Shown: positions 1 through 12,331 of the stretch, one piece after another | Layout of the letters: every line of letters begins with the position of its first letter | How positions within the stretch are numbered: the stretch's first letter is position 1 | NCBI RefSeq assembly: GCF_036324505.1 | Contig: NC_086352.1 | Span: 19,527,637-19,591,636 of the forward strand | Reading direction: 5' to 3' | Origin: Eleginops maclovinus | Lineage: Eukaryota; Chordata; Actinopteri; Perciformes; Eleginopidae | Length of the DNA stretch: 64,000 nt | Position numbers and translations under genes: made by a program | Notes under the pieces: generated by a model | Told to the model about the DNA's origin: nothing | Database searches by the model: none | The model's input: only the letters and a program-made list of their open reading frames with translations

Positions 1-886
1 TCCAGGTATGGGGGCTGTCGTTGAATGTGCCCTCATGAGCGTGAGAGCAGAACATCTGGAAAGACCTGCCACTGAATAAGCAGATTAAAATACTGTTGGA
101 ACAGATGTGGCTATTGTGTTGGAATATTAGTCCCTCAAGTATTTACATACAATGTTTCCCCTTTTCCTTTCAAGTATATTTAAGGTTGAAAATACATATT
201 CCTTACTTTGTGACAGTCTCACGTATTACTCAGTATATCCTGTACCAGGTGGTTCTAACTTGTCAAAGAGATGTTTGTTGTTTACAGAGCAAACCCAAAA
301 GATTTTTATGGCTGCACAATTCCATCAAAGTGAGTAAATAATAGAGGTGTTGTGCACCATTGTACACACATTCTCCCGAAAATCAGACTGACAATGGTAT
401 GTAGTCTTCACAGGATTTTAAGTAAAGGCATTGGTGGTTTTGATTGATGGTTTGCTACATAGCATGACTTTAATGACTGGCACACATACAGAGGGTTAAA
501 ACAATGACCAGGTAATCCATCAGGGGGTAAAGTTAGCTTTTGCAAAATTATAGTTTTTTACTTCAAATGCTATTGGAAGCCTGTACATTGGTATATATAA
601 GACTTGAGTGAAGTTCACTCTGTATTCTTCCAGATAAAAATAAATAAAATACAGTCCCTTATTTTGATCAAGAAAACAGAAGACTGCCATCAAAGCGCTG
701 CAACAACACAAGGCTATGATGTAACGGTTTAACTCGAGCAGTTACTTTGTGTAACGAAGACAAAGCTAAACACAATGTTATTTGAGGTTCATTAAATCAA
801 CGACTATACTGTTAACAGTATGCGCTTGGCACTTGATTAAATATAAACACTAACCAACCTGCAACCTTCAGCACGGCGGACGCCAT
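1..886 (-). CDS. mcee: Methylmalonyl-CoA epimerase, 5' part (exon 1 and start of exon 2), cut by the window edge
   Basis: Two coding pieces read on the minus strand. Exon 1 is 886-859: ATG at 886-884, nine codons starting MASAVLKVA, then a GT donor. Exon 2 runs from 71 to the window edge after an AG acceptor and reads VAGLSRCSALTLMRAHS, then TTAPIPG. This is the start of a mitochondrial targeting peptide; the catalytic glyoxalase-fold domain lies outside the window. The enzyme interconverts methylmalonyl-CoA epimers in the mitochondrial propionate pathway. Identification rests on the short N-terminus, consistent splicing phase (one base plus two bases giving Val) and the head-to-head position with mphosph10, which is also the arrangement known in human. 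Sequence identity alone would be too little to decide. Confidence 0.72.
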
Positions 887-978
887 GTTAGTATGTCGGA
901 ACCAAAAACACCAGCGGAAGAGTTTCCTATCGAGCCTGTTTACCTGCAACACAGACAGGCACGCATGTGGGTGCAACG
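842..978. promoter_or_regulatory. Bidirectional promoter of mcee and mphosph10
   Basis: Only 92 bases separate the mcee start codon (884-886, minus) and the mphosph10 start codon (979-981, plus). The interval has an ETS-like core (AGCGGAAGAG near 913) and no TATA box. A YY1-like motif (GCCATGTT, 883-890) overlaps the mcee ATG, as in many short-5'UTR housekeeping promoters. Both 5' UTRs must be very short or overlap. Confidence 0.6.
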
Positions 979-3900
979 ATGGCTAATAGAGATGTGTTGA
1001 GCGTGCTGGATGAGTGTGTAAAGAAAATAAATGCCAACACAGTGCACCCAGATAGCTTTCTTAGGTAAGTGTTTGCTGTGTATGTGTTTTCGTTTTTGAA
1101 AGAGGTGTTAAATGTTATTGAGGCTTGTTTTAAGAGACGCGTTTCAACTAGCTAATCGTTAGCTAATGCTAATTTCATGTACTTCTAGCGTTAGCAGCGT
1201 GTATCTGTCATCATCTTGGATACTTCAAGAACGTTTTGGGAGGGACGTTATTATTGGCTCAGTCGCTCTTTACCAGTAATTGTTTTATGTTATTGAAACT
1301 TCATGTATTTAGACTGATCAGTTGTGTGTTTAAAATAAGTTAAAAGTGGAACCAAAACTATCCCATCCACTGTTTTACCAATGAGGACCACAACAAAACG
1401 ACCACAGAAAATTAAACTCTTCTGCATCTACACTAATTAGATGTTAATTTACAGACAACAGCTGACCCTACTGCATTTACAGTAGCATCTGGTTGTTATA
1501 CCTGTTATGTTGCAAGACAACCAGCTGCTGTAAAGGTTAAATGTGAAAATACTTCTAAGTCTTAGTCTTACATGATTAAAACACGAGATATTTAGTGGAA
1601 TACAAAACCAAATAGACAATTCAGATATAATAATAATGTAGTGTAGAGAGAAACTCTTGAATAAAATATGCACCGCAAAAGGTATAGGTTTTTCACTTGA
1701 AATGGATAAAATAAAAACCTGCTAGTAAAAAATAGTTTGGGAAGATTAAATGGCTGTGTTTAATAGTATCCTGTAGTATCTCGCAAGTCTTTATATTAAG
1801 TACGTTTTATTTCATTGTATGGTACAAATTGTGGTTTACATGTCAGGTGTGTTGGTCAACTCGTTTTTGCATACTATTACATGATAAATGCTTAGTTTTA
1901 ATATTAAAGAATATCTTTATATCAATCAATCACAGATGGATGTCTTTCATAATATTGTAGTGAGTACTTGTAACCCAACATTGAACACTGAAACCTCTTG
2001 CTTTTATTTGACCATAGTTGTCATACTGATGTGTAATGTTTGATTCCACCTTTTCAGCCTTCAGGATGAAGTGGCAGCAGACTTTACATCTCTCACTAAG
2101 ACCCTGTATGACCTCCACAAAGCCCAGGAGCCTGCAGATTATAAAGGCAGCCTGTTGGATCAGCTGGTGGTGGAAAACTTTGACGAAGAGCAGATATGGC
2201 AGGAGCTGGAGCTACAGAACAACGCTGTACTGAAACACTTTAAAAATGTAGCGGACGAAGCTTTGTCAGATGAGACATTAACTGTGCTGGTAGAGGAAGA
2301 GGAAAGTGCTGAGGAAGAAGTAGAGTCTGATGATGAAAATGCAGAGGAAGAGGAGGAGCCACCAAGACAGTCTAAGAAAATGGCTGTGGAGCCTGAAGAT
2401 GGGGCCGAGGATAAGACCGATGAGGATTCTGATTTAGATTTTGATGTGGATGCTCTAGAGAAGCGAGAGAAACAGAAGAAGCAGATTGGTAAGAAAGCAT
2501 CCCAAAAAAAGGTGGTTCCCTCTGAGGTCGATGATACGTTCTTCAAACTGTCCGAGATGGAGTCTTTTCTTGATGATATGGACAAGCGAGAAGGAAAAGA
2601 TGATAAGAACGAAGATGAGCTAGATTACTTTCAGGACCTGCCCTCAGATGAGGATGATGAACTTGACTTGGATCAACTACTTTCTGCCAAAAAGCAAAAG
2701 AAAAACACTGTAAGTATTTTTCATCACTTAAATCAAACCTATTTTTTTATCCGATTTGATTGTACAGAATACAGAAGAAATATTGATTCATTGTTTTTAT
2801 TGACAGATAAAGAGCTCCAGGAATCTGAAGTACAAGGACTTCTTTGATGCTGTTGACGGTGAACCAGCTAAAGCAGATGAGCAGTCAGATGGCGAGGATG
2901 ACAGCATTGATGAAGAAGGTGAAGAAGAAATAGATGACGAGGCAGATGATTCCGACGGTGAAGAGGAGGGTGATGATGAGTAAGTGTTATTATATTATAA
3001 CAGATAATTGTGTGTGGGAGAAGCACGTATGGTCGATTTCAACATGTTTATGTCTACCTTTTGCCAGCGATGAAGAGGGAAATCAGTTAAAAGCATCCCA
3101 TAAGAAAGTGACCTTTAACCTCTCTGGAGACGAGGACAGTGAAGGAGAGGACGTGGTGGACATTTTTGGAGGAAAATCTCCAAGCTCAGCAAAGATTGAA
3201 TCAAAGTCATCGTTTGAGAAACGTCAAGACAAGGTAAGAAGCTTTAGAAAAATGATTTGGCTGACTGTGTGGCTCGAATGTGGAGTCAGAATAGAGTTTT
3301 AACACAACAACTTCGCTGATTGTGACCCATTTTTAATCAGGCAAACATTTTTATCAAAAGTGACCAGGGTGCTTATGCAAACATGAGACAAACATCTTAA
3401 ATTTACATCAGATTAACGTTGCGTTTTTGTGTCACTCTGGAGGTCACACGTGCCCATCAACGCAACCCATTGTGTTTTTAGCAAAGCGCTGACCATTAAT
3501 AGCATTTATTATATCGTATTGTTGTTGTAATCTGCAGATGTCAGAGAAGATCGATGAGTTGGAGAAAGCAGCTCTAGCGACAAAGCCGTGGCAGTTGTCC
3601 GGAGAGGTGACGGCGCAGACCCGTCCGGAGAACAGCATGCTGGAGGAAGATGTGGAGTTTGAGCAGACCTCCAGGATGGGTGAGTTGCGTCTCCTCTTTT
3701 GGGCCGTGCAGGTTATTTTTGATTTATACAATTATTCACACCGTTGTTATGTGTGTGTTGTTAAATTGAGCGTTATTAATTTGCTTATTCAGAACAGATA
3801 ACAAGAATGTATATGTGTTCTTTTAGCACCTAGTATCACAGAGGAAACCACACTACAGCTTGAAGACATCATCAAACAGAGGATAAAAGACCAGGTTAGT

Positions 3901-6870
3901 CACAAGAAAGTGTGTCTTTCTGTTGTTTGAATAAAATAGAGGAGTTGTTTTTGGATTGATCATAACCCTGGGCCTTTTGGCTTGTGTCTCTGTAAGGCGT
4001 TTGATGATGTGGTCCGAAAGGAGAAACCCAAAGAGGAAGTGTTTGAGTACAAGAAGAGACTTACGTTGGACCACGAGAAGAGCAAACAAAGTCTAGCAGA
4101 AATCTATGAGCAGGAATACCTCAAGCAGAATCAGGTTTGACATTTGTCTTGTTTTCACTGCCACTCTCTAACACATAACCGGTGTCGAATAAATTATTTT
4201 TGTATTTCTTTCTGATGTCAGAAAAAGACAGAGGAGGAGAACCCATCCCATGTAGAAATTCAAAAGCTTATGGACACGCTCTTCCTTAAGTTGGATGCTC
4301 TCTCCAACTTCCATTTCACACCTAAACCAGTAAGTTTTGCCTCTTGTGCCTAAAATATTGAGATTGGGTTTATTTTTTTAAAGGTCCCCTATAATGCTAC
4401 TTTTCAGGTCCATATATGTATTTTGTTGCTCCACTATGACATGTTTTCATGCTTCAATGTTGAAAAGGCGCTTTATTTTCCTCACACTGCCTGTACATAA
4501 ATGACCTCTTTTCACTCTGAAAACGCAATGAAGAGCCCATGCCCCCACCTTTGCAAAAGTGCACTCTGATCTGATTGGTTAGCTGGCGACTCTGTTGTGA
4601 TTGGTCATCCGCTTAGAGATTTATCAAATGTCCCGCCCCTGAAAAAAACTGGGGGAAATCAGTATAGTGGATTATCAGTAATCATTTCAAAGTGACCGAG
4701 ACATCGGGCTAACCTCCAGCAGCGTTTGTATGACCTTGAACACAACTTTTGATCACAAACAGCAAAGACTGTTTATAGTTATGGCTCTGTAAACTGAAGC
4801 AGTTTTCTTGCTCTTTCTTGGCTGCTAGTTCAATGAGTTTTGTTCATACAGTGATTAGACTTATACCAATGGAATCTGTGGAATCGCAGGTCTCATATGA
4901 TATGTAGTTTGTGCAGATAGCATGAAGTAAGAAAATTGCCGTAGCTCACTTGGTGCTATGGATGTCCTCGGGGCTTTCGTTCAGTGCTGATTTAGACGCT
5001 TGCTATTGGAATTATGTTGGGCATGCCACATTGATAGGTTGTTAAATGTTAACATGCCCTGAGACGCTGTTTCTTACAAGTTGCTGCGTCTGGGTTTAAG
5101 AGGTTAACGTGTTGTGATGAAAACCCATCGCCGTATTTCTGCACAGTTCAGGTAAAGTTAGTTTGCATTGTAAGAATGAAAGCTTGGTAGCGTAGCGTTT
5201 ATAGCGTTAGCTTGCTGCTTTGCCGAGGCAAGCAGTGTGCTTGTGGCTCAACTCCCACAACAGCTCCACATTCATCTGCGTCTGAAAAGCGGGTCTGCTA
5301 GTCACCGGATTTTGTTTTTCCTGGTTCTGACAAAAATTCTATGGGTGGTTACAAACCAAGTGGGCGGAGCCATGAATAATAATTAAGCTTTGCTACAACA
5401 CACTGCCGGAGACTTCAGATTGGCCCATATCTTCCGATTATTTTCTTTAATTGGCTATTGCATACAGCAGACAAGTTCCATAGTTTTCAAATCTACCATA
5501 GTTCACAAACTCATATTGACCTATCTTATGTCAAAAACAACAGTGCTGATCTAACTCTGGTAAAGGACATCTACAATTTAGTTTGTGATTTTAAATGCAT
5601 TATAAAGTTGTGAGGCACAATACACAACGAAAACTGATCATTTTAACTCATCTTTAAAAAAATGAAAAACATTCATTCATGTTTCTTTCTGTCCACAGCC
5701 TGTTCCAGAGGTCAAAGTGGTGTCCAACCTGCCGTCCATCACAATGGAGGAGGTGGCTCCAGTCAGCGCTAGTGATGCTACATTGCTGGCACCAGAAGAA
5801 GTCAAGGTTTGTCCCCGATTAATTTTTCCAACATTTATTTTCATCTTGTTATATTTTGTTACACTGTGTGTCTGACAATACTCTCCTCTGACCAAAGGCG
5901 AAGAACAAAGCAGGAGACATTATGGGTGATACTGAGAAGACATCGACAGACAAGAAGCGGGAGAGACGCAACAAGAAGTTGGTGAAGCGTGTAAAGATCA
6001 AGGAGAAAGAAAAGAGACAAAGACTTAAAGACGCCAGTAAAACCGATGAGAACAGAAAGCTGTCAAAGGCTGAAGTAGCAGAAAACCTGAAGAAACTCAC
6101 AAAAGGAGGCAAAGCCACAATACTCAAGGTGAGCGTCTGTTTACATGTTCTCACATTGTTCAGATCACTTAGGTTTAGGACTCAGCACAAGTATTGGTCC
6201 CACACCTCAGAGTGGGTAATAAGTATTGGGCTGTTCTACACTGTACACACAAAACTCATGAACAATGAAATATTACATTACATTTTGCTGACTTATAATA
6301 GGTGAAATCAACCATATGGATACAAATTCTAAGTATGATGTATTTTTAGAGATAATACCACTCTGAGTAAATAAAAAAAACTTAAAATGAGCTGCCTCGG
6401 GACCAGCTACAGCATTAACATGCTGTTTTACACGTTCAAGCAGAGATAATAGTAGTATATCACAGACTACTTACTTGCTGCAAAAGAAATATATTAACTT
6501 TTCACAAGTAAAATTAAAATACAGCTGTACTTTAATTCACTTACCATGTTAAAGTTTACTGTGGAGTTGTTACTTTGGTGTTAGTTGCCTGTTTCTGCTT
6601 CTACTTCAAACACTTCACTTTTTAATGCCAAAATAAACATTTCATTGATTATTAGATGATACATCAAATTGGGTATTTTCCGAAGGCTACTTAACTAATG
6701 TTGTTGTTCTCTTGTTTCAGGACGAGGGGAAGGACAAAGCTCTGCGGTCCTCTCAAGCTTTCTTCTCTGAGCTGCAGGACCAGGTTAAAAGTCAGATCAA
6801 AAGTGCAAAGGACCAGTCTTCAAAGAAGAAGAAAAACAAAGAGGTTTCTGTCAGCAAACTCAAGTTGTAA
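979..6870 (+). CDS. mphosph10: M-phase phosphoprotein 10, U3 snoRNP component
   Basis: Eleven coding exons join in one frame: 979-1064, 2058-2709, 2807-2979, 3068-3233, 3538-3679, 3827-3894, 3997-4134, 4222-4329, 5699-5806, 5898-6128 and 6721-6870, giving 673 aa (human about 681). The protein is the Mpp10 scaffold of the small-subunit processome, acting in the nucleolus with IMP3 and IMP4 and U3 snoRNA in pre-18S rRNA cleavage. Visible features: N-terminus [20 protein letters not shown]; long acidic Glu/Asp tracts in exons 2-4; the conserved block [11 protein letters not shown] at the start of exon 3; a lysine-rich helix in exon 10 ([20 protein letters not shown]); and a basic C-terminus. The start is the first ATG after the shared promoter and fits the family N-terminus. 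Intron 8 (4330-5698) holds a repeat. Confidence 0.95.
4380..5400. repeat. Teleost-type dispersed repeat in mphosph10 intron 8
   Basis: This 1 kb stretch starts with AGGTCCCCTATAATGCTACT and carries phrases typical of abundant fish non-autonomous repeats, such as TGATTGGTTAGCTGGC, CCCGCCCCTGAAAAA and GGGCGGAGCCATGAATAA. No long ORF lies inside. A shorter, diverged copy of its first about 85 bases lies at 18307-18391 in the pkd1l3-like gene. Family assignment was not possible by eye. Confidence 0.55.
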
Positions 6871-6970
6871 AACCTGGGACGTTTTGTTGAAGATCAATGT
6901 TTTATTGTATAGATTATTTTTTATGAGAAAGTGGCAATATATTAAGTCCTTGTTTAATGTTTCCATTTTC

Positions 6971-6976
6971 AATAAA
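6971..6976 (+). terminator. Polyadenylation signal of mphosph10
   Basis: AATAAA lies 100 bases after the mphosph10 stop codon and is followed by a T/GT-rich stretch (GTGTTTTTATTTCTT). This gives a short 3' UTR of about 120-130 bases. Confidence 0.75.
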
Positions 6977-6989
6977 ATCAAGTGAGTGC

Positions 6990-8440
6990 CCAGATGTGTT
7001 TTTATTTCTTATTGAGTAGAGCAATTTAAACTGCTATAATAAATGTTCGTTCACCACCTGGCACTCAATAGCAAAAAGCAAATTGCTTTGTGGAAAGCTA
7101 AATGCACAGTTCCTGTCTTATGACCCACTGATTTTGAAGATATGTAGAAATAAATACATAACTTGCAAACAATTAGGTATGTGTACATTGAGTTAAAATT
7201 AGTACAACATTAAAGAAGTCTATAACAGTTAGATGTTTAATAAGTATCTATACTGCTAGTGTGGTGTATTAAATCTGTTCATATATACAGTTAGTTACTC
7301 TCTGAGGTCATAGTGCAGAGAAGATGTTCAGGGGCCATATGGTGGGCAATCGGATGTTGTATAACAACATCTGGAATATGTCAGGGGGCCCCTATGAACG
7401 GATACATGTTATTTAGTGAGGCATACATTGTTATTGATTACCTCCTGTGAGCACACACACTTTGGACACACACACATTTTCTCCTATAAATTGCATGCAT
7501 GAAGAGAGTTCGGGGGACTTATACAATTGGCTCTTGGAACCTCGTATTGCCCGTGTTGGTGGATGATACTATGCTGTTTGTAATATACCTTATTATATAC
7601 AAGCTGGTGTCTCTGGAGACTTCTTCATCATCTTCACAAACATCGCTACAAGACATACCTCTCTAGTTTATTGAATCTAAAAATGTACTTAATTTCAGTA
7701 GCATGTGTAGTGTTTTGCAGGTTGGATAACCAGTACATGTAACAAATACATGACTTGTGCAATATGAAACTCAGGTAGTCAGAGAGGAAACGCAGTGAGT
7801 TTTTCGTGTTTACTGATATGGTATTCCTTTCATGACAAACAAGAAATGAAAATACTCTGGCCAGTTTCATAATGATTCCATTGATTCAATCTAAATGATA
7901 TGCTTTCGCCAATATGTTACTTAGAAAGTTTAGTATGCGTTTTATCAATGTAAATGATTATTTAGAGCTTTAGCCACACCTTGTATACACTTCAACTTTG
8001 AAACAGCTCCAGGAAAAGTATTATGTAAGGCTCATAGCTTTTAACAATGATTCAATGAGGTGCTTTCTACAGGTTCCCAGCCAGTTGAGTTACTTCAACT
8101 TGACCAACTCTGTTGGAGAATTTTTTGTCACTTGGTTTAGTTTAACAAAAGCATAATTATAGTGCCTTTACCCTTCCCTAAAAAAGCATACATATGAATT
8201 GTTTTATGTGTTTCCAATTTTATGAATAGTTGTAGGTTTATGTCCACTTTTCCTTTTTTTTTAATATATAGAAATGGACCTTTAGTAAAGTTTGAATTGA
8301 ATTGAAGATTGATATTTCTTTCCGACATGAGCCGTATAATAAAAGATATACCTGATACACTTAAGATGTAAGTAATAGTAGTTATTTTTAGCACCCTAAA
8401 CACAGTAATTGAACGTGTTTCGGTCACACCTGTCGTTGAC
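6990..8440. other. Intergenic region between mphosph10 and ist1
   Basis: No coding exon recognised on either strand. The only notable part is 7320-7660, which looks like a possible LTR-type repeat with a partial inverted repeat (GATGTTG, 5-base loop, CAACATC, near 7353). The rest is AT-rich single-copy-looking sequence. Confidence 0.5.
7354..7655 (+). repeat. Possible solo LTR (weak)
   Basis: The stretch begins TGTTGTATAACAACATCTGG, contains a TATA-like box (TATAAATTGC near 7486) and ends in a T/C-rich part near ACAAACATCGCTACAAGACA. These resemble LTR ends and a promoter. No second copy, polypurine tract or clear target duplication was seen, so this is only a suggestion. Confidence 0.25.
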
Positions 8441-8444
8441 GCCT

Positions 8445-8572
8445 GAAGACCCCGCCCCTCCAGAAAAACACCCATGACGTCACCTCAGAGCATTACGGAA
8501 GTGAACTGGACGACGAAACCAAACAGACAGAAACCCACATAAGTTGGGTGTACACTTCACTAGTACTTACAG
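8445..8572 (+). promoter_or_regulatory. ist1: ist1 promoter and first non-coding exon
   Basis: The segment has a GC box (CCCCGCCCCT, 8450-8459), a perfect palindromic cAMP-response element TGACGTCA (8475-8482) and an ETS-like core (TTACGGAAGTG, about 8493-8503), and no TATA box. It ends at a consensus donor (TTACAG then GTGAGT at 8573), so the 5' UTR exon should end at 8572 and splice to 9155. This is a housekeeping-type promoter. Confidence 0.55.
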
Positions 8573-9167
8573 GTGAGTTACTATCTCTGTATTATCCATT
8601 TATCGTTCTTAGAGTATCCAAGCTGTTTAACTACTTAGTGTGTCTGATAGTTTGTTTTGTTTTTGCTAGCATTGAGTGAGAGCTAGGTAGCTAACTGCTA
8701 GCACAAACGCTGACAGAATATACTTCTGCTAACAAAGCAATGGCTAGCTAACAGTAAGTGCAGGCAGCACGTATATAGTGTTTCTAAACGTGTTGGCAAC
8801 ATTATTGATAATTTAGTAGATTACAAGAACAAGAAGTTAAGTAAATAACATGTTAACGATTAAAGTAGCGTGACTAGGGTAACGTGAGCTTCCCTAGCTG
8901 TCCGTCGCGTCAGGCTAAAGCTAACTGATTTGAGCTGTCAAACATGTACGTAGTTTTTGTTGGTTAACCTCCTGTTTTCGTTTGTGTGATTGTTTGGAGT
9001 AAATCTGCGCAGTCATTATATTGCGATGGTTTGGTCATGCTCACATGATTAAGTGACTCACAGGATCAGAAGTAGGGGTGAGGTCAGATGGATTCTTTAG
9101 GTAGGCAATGGATTCCGTGTTTATTTAGCTATTCTCATGATCTCTTTCCCATAGATAGTCTATAATC

Positions 9168-12100
9168 ATGCTGGGAGGAGGATTCAAAGCAGAGAGGCTA
9201 AGAGTCAACCTGCGTCTGGTAATTAACCGACTCAAACTCTTGGAGAAGAAGAAAAGTAAGTATTCTGCTGAAGAAAAACATTGATTCTATTTATCCACAT
9301 TTGATGTGGAATGAGTGGTTTTATATTTCTGTTCATCACTTTATTGACTGTGTACTTTCTCCAATTCACACATTTTAATAAAGCTGAGCTCGCTCAAAAG
9401 GCAAGGAAAGAGATTGCAGATTACCTGTCATCTGGAAAAGATGAGCGGGCAAGGATCCGTGTGGAGCACATTATCAGAGAAGACTATCTGGTGGAAGCCA
9501 TGGAGATCCTGGAGCTTTACTGCGACCTGCTGCTGACTCGCTTTGGCCTCATACAGTCCATGAAGTGAGTTTACAAACAAAGCAGTGCACTTTACTACTT
9601 TATTTAACTTACTGACACACATTGTCCAGGAAAAGACAAGTAATGAATCCACAGAAAAATTGTTGCCAACTATTTGATAATCGACTATCCTTAAAACATG
9701 GCAATCATTGTGCTTTTCTCAGTTTCAACTGAATATCTTTGGGATGGGAATGACAAAAGTAGTAGTATAGTAATAGTATCCCTATGACTTTGGGAAAATG
9801 GGATGGGCAATTTTAAATTTTTTGGAACAAACTGTTATTTCCATAATCTAGAAAATAATTATAAGATGAAGCCCTCAACTTTGGAGAGTGTGAGGGTTAC
9901 TGATTATTAACATGTTCTCAGGCTGTGTGTTCTTTTTAACCCTTTATGTTTCTCCAATCAGGGAACTGGACCCAGGCTTGCAGGAGGCAGTGTCCACCCT
10001 CATCTGGGCAGCGCCTCGTCTCCAGGCAGAGGTGAATGAACTAAGAACTGTAAGTACTGTCTATATCAAACATGGATCTGATGTTAACAATATCTAACAA
10101 GCTCTGTTTTATTTGTTCCTGGTATGCCAAGTCATGACAATTTTATCTCTAAATGATTCAGGTATCTGACCAGCTCTGTGCAAAATATAGCAAGGAGTAC
10201 GGAAAACTGTGCAGGACAAACCAGATTGGCACAGTCAACGATAGGGTAGGCAACTAACTGGCCACTAATCTGTACAAGAATGCATGAACCTTTTAGCCTG
10301 GTATCTGATCAACTATTTGATATGTTTATAGCTGATGCACAAACTGGGTGTGGAGGCCCCTCCCAAGATCTTGGTGGAGCGCTACCTGATAGAGATCGCC
10401 AAGAACTATAATGTGCCGTATGAACCCGACGCCATGGTTCGCGTGAGTGTTCAATAATCTGTTCTATAATTCACCATGAAAGATGAAGTCATGCATTGTG
10501 TTTATTAACCCACTCATCCACCCTCGTGTCCTGACAGCCCGAGGTGTCTCTCGGAGAGGAAGCAGACCTGATTGACGTGGACAATGACAGGAGGGGTGGT
10601 AGAGGAGGAGGAGGAGGAGGAGGAGGAGGAGGAGGAGGAGGAGGCGGCGGCGGCGGAGGTTTCACTGTTCCTATGGGTGCTATGCCCATGCCTATGCCCA
10701 TGCATATGCCCATGCCATCAGCTTTCAACTATCCACCCCCCAAAGGAGCCGTAAGAGATTCACCTAAAAGACCATATTGTTCATAATTGTTGTGAGTTAT
10801 ACATTTGGGTGTGGAAAACCTGTAGAAGAACAATTGGCATCATGTAAAAATCTTCAATAATCATCATATCCGCCGATTGTATATTAAACAAAACAGTTTG
10901 AAATATACAATATTGCCTTGATTATAAACTAAAAATAAGTACTTTTTGCCATTCTCATAACTAGTTTTGGAAGGAAATTTCCCCCTTACCATGAAAACTT
11001 GTTTTTTTATAAATTATGTCCAGGCTACTTGAAGTATTCAAAAGGTATCTTTGAGGAGGATTGCAATGAAGATGGTGACTGTGTAGCAATGTGACACAGA
11101 AGCAGTTTACCAGTCGTCATTGCACCCAAAACCATTGTACTTCATTATCCCTTCTATCAGACTTGTACCTGACTCTCGTTTTCCTCCAGGAACCGTTTAA
11201 TTCTAACATCGGGACCTACAACAACTTCCAGCACCCCATGGGAGGAGGCCCGCCCCCTCAGCTGCCCACTTGTCCCCCCACATACGAGTCTGTAAGTGAC
11301 AGAACCCCTCCCATCCTTGCCCCTTCCTGTACCCACAGATGGAAAGACGGACAGGGCAGGGCATCACTCAGGGAAGAGCAGTTCACTTTACTTGACACTA
11401 TTTCTTCTAGGCCCGGCTCCTGCTTCTTCTGCAAAGATATAGATGGCATGACGTGCTTATACTTCACTAACTACTAACTAACTAAGTGATCAAAAAGTGA
11501 GGCTGAATTGAACAGATGAGTGGGTTTTAAAGAAAGCTGACAATAGCTCAGTCCTTTATCCTGTGACAGTCAGGGTGATCATTTCTTAAAAAAACCCTTT
11601 CCCTTTTTTGTTCTATTTTCTTACCGTTTCACTTCTTTGTTGAACACTAACACCATAAATAATTATTTTATTGATTTCAATATGAATAAGACAGATCCTT
11701 TACACATTTTCCCTGTATTTCAGATTGATGACCTAAATGACAAAGCTTCTTTTCCTTCCCAGGCCTTAGGTGAGTTCTGCAAACAATCAGCAACTGTAGG
11801 ATAAGACCGGGATATTCCTTATTTGTGATATTGTCATAAAATCTAAGATAATCATTCAATCCCAAATGTGTTTATTTGTGGTTTTCTTTTAAATGGTTAA
11901 AGATTTATAGACTTAATTGCACTTAGCTATTTAGCAAATGTTACTTGAATAAGAGTAAATGGTGTATTTTTTGGGAACAATATGCAGAAGCAGTTTTACT
12001 GCTGCAGATTGTGTATGTTTTTATGGATATGAACATATTAGAAACATTAACTAGAGTATAATACTACTGATATGCTTTTGATCTGTGGCAGAAAGTCATA

Positions 12101-12331
12101 AGCGTTCAGGCTTTGGCATCAAAGGCAACACAAATTTAATTGAACACCATTTATTACTCTCCAGGTCCTGGCCCTTCATCTCAGGTGTTTGACAACAACG
12201 CTCTCCCAGAACTCCCCTCTGTGCCCGACACACTCCCCACTGCCTCCTTCGGCAAAAAAACCACCAGCTCAGATGACATCGACTTTGATGACTTAACGCG
12301 GAGATTTGAGGAGCTGAAGAAGAAGACCTAA
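9168..12331 (+). CDS. ist1: IST1 homolog, ESCRT-III associated factor
   Basis: Nine coding exons: 9168-9255, 9384-9564, 9962-10049, 10162-10245, 10332-10442, 10538-10750, 11190-11291, 11724-11769 and 12165-12331, giving 359 aa (human about 364). IST1 binds CHMP1 and VPS4 and works in endosomal sorting, cytokinetic abscission and membrane remodelling. The N-terminal IST1 fold (about residues 1-185) is nearly unchanged from mammals: MLGGGFKAERLRVNLRLVIN, RIRVEHIIREDYLVEAMEIL, CRTNQIGTVNDRLMHKL. The linker carries a 19-glycine run and a Met-Pro repeat. The C-terminus keeps the proline-rich PELPSVPDTLPTAS and the MIT-interacting motif DIDFDDLTRRFEELKKKT. A spliced 5' UTR exon joins 13 bases before the ATG. 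Confidence 0.97.
10604..10660 (+). repeat. ist1: GGA/GGC trinucleotide run coding for 19 glycines in ist1
   Basis: Inside ist1 exon 6, thirteen GGA codons followed by GGC and a final GGA and GGT code for an unbroken run of 19 glycines, preceded by RRGGR and followed by FTVPMGAM. The run keeps the reading frame. It is purine-pure on the plus strand for most of its length. The human protein has only short, interrupted glycine stretches here. Confidence 0.9.

Noticed and set aside
2160..2585. 141-codon serine-rich minus-strand frame
   Set aside because: Antisense of the Glu/Asp-rich exon 2 of mphosph10, a common artefact of acidic coding sequence.
10489..10786. Proline-rich and serine-rich minus-strand frames and a poly-Glu plus-strand frame
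   Set aside because: Shadows of the GGA/GGC run in ist1 exon 6; only the poly-Gly frame joins to the exons on both sides.
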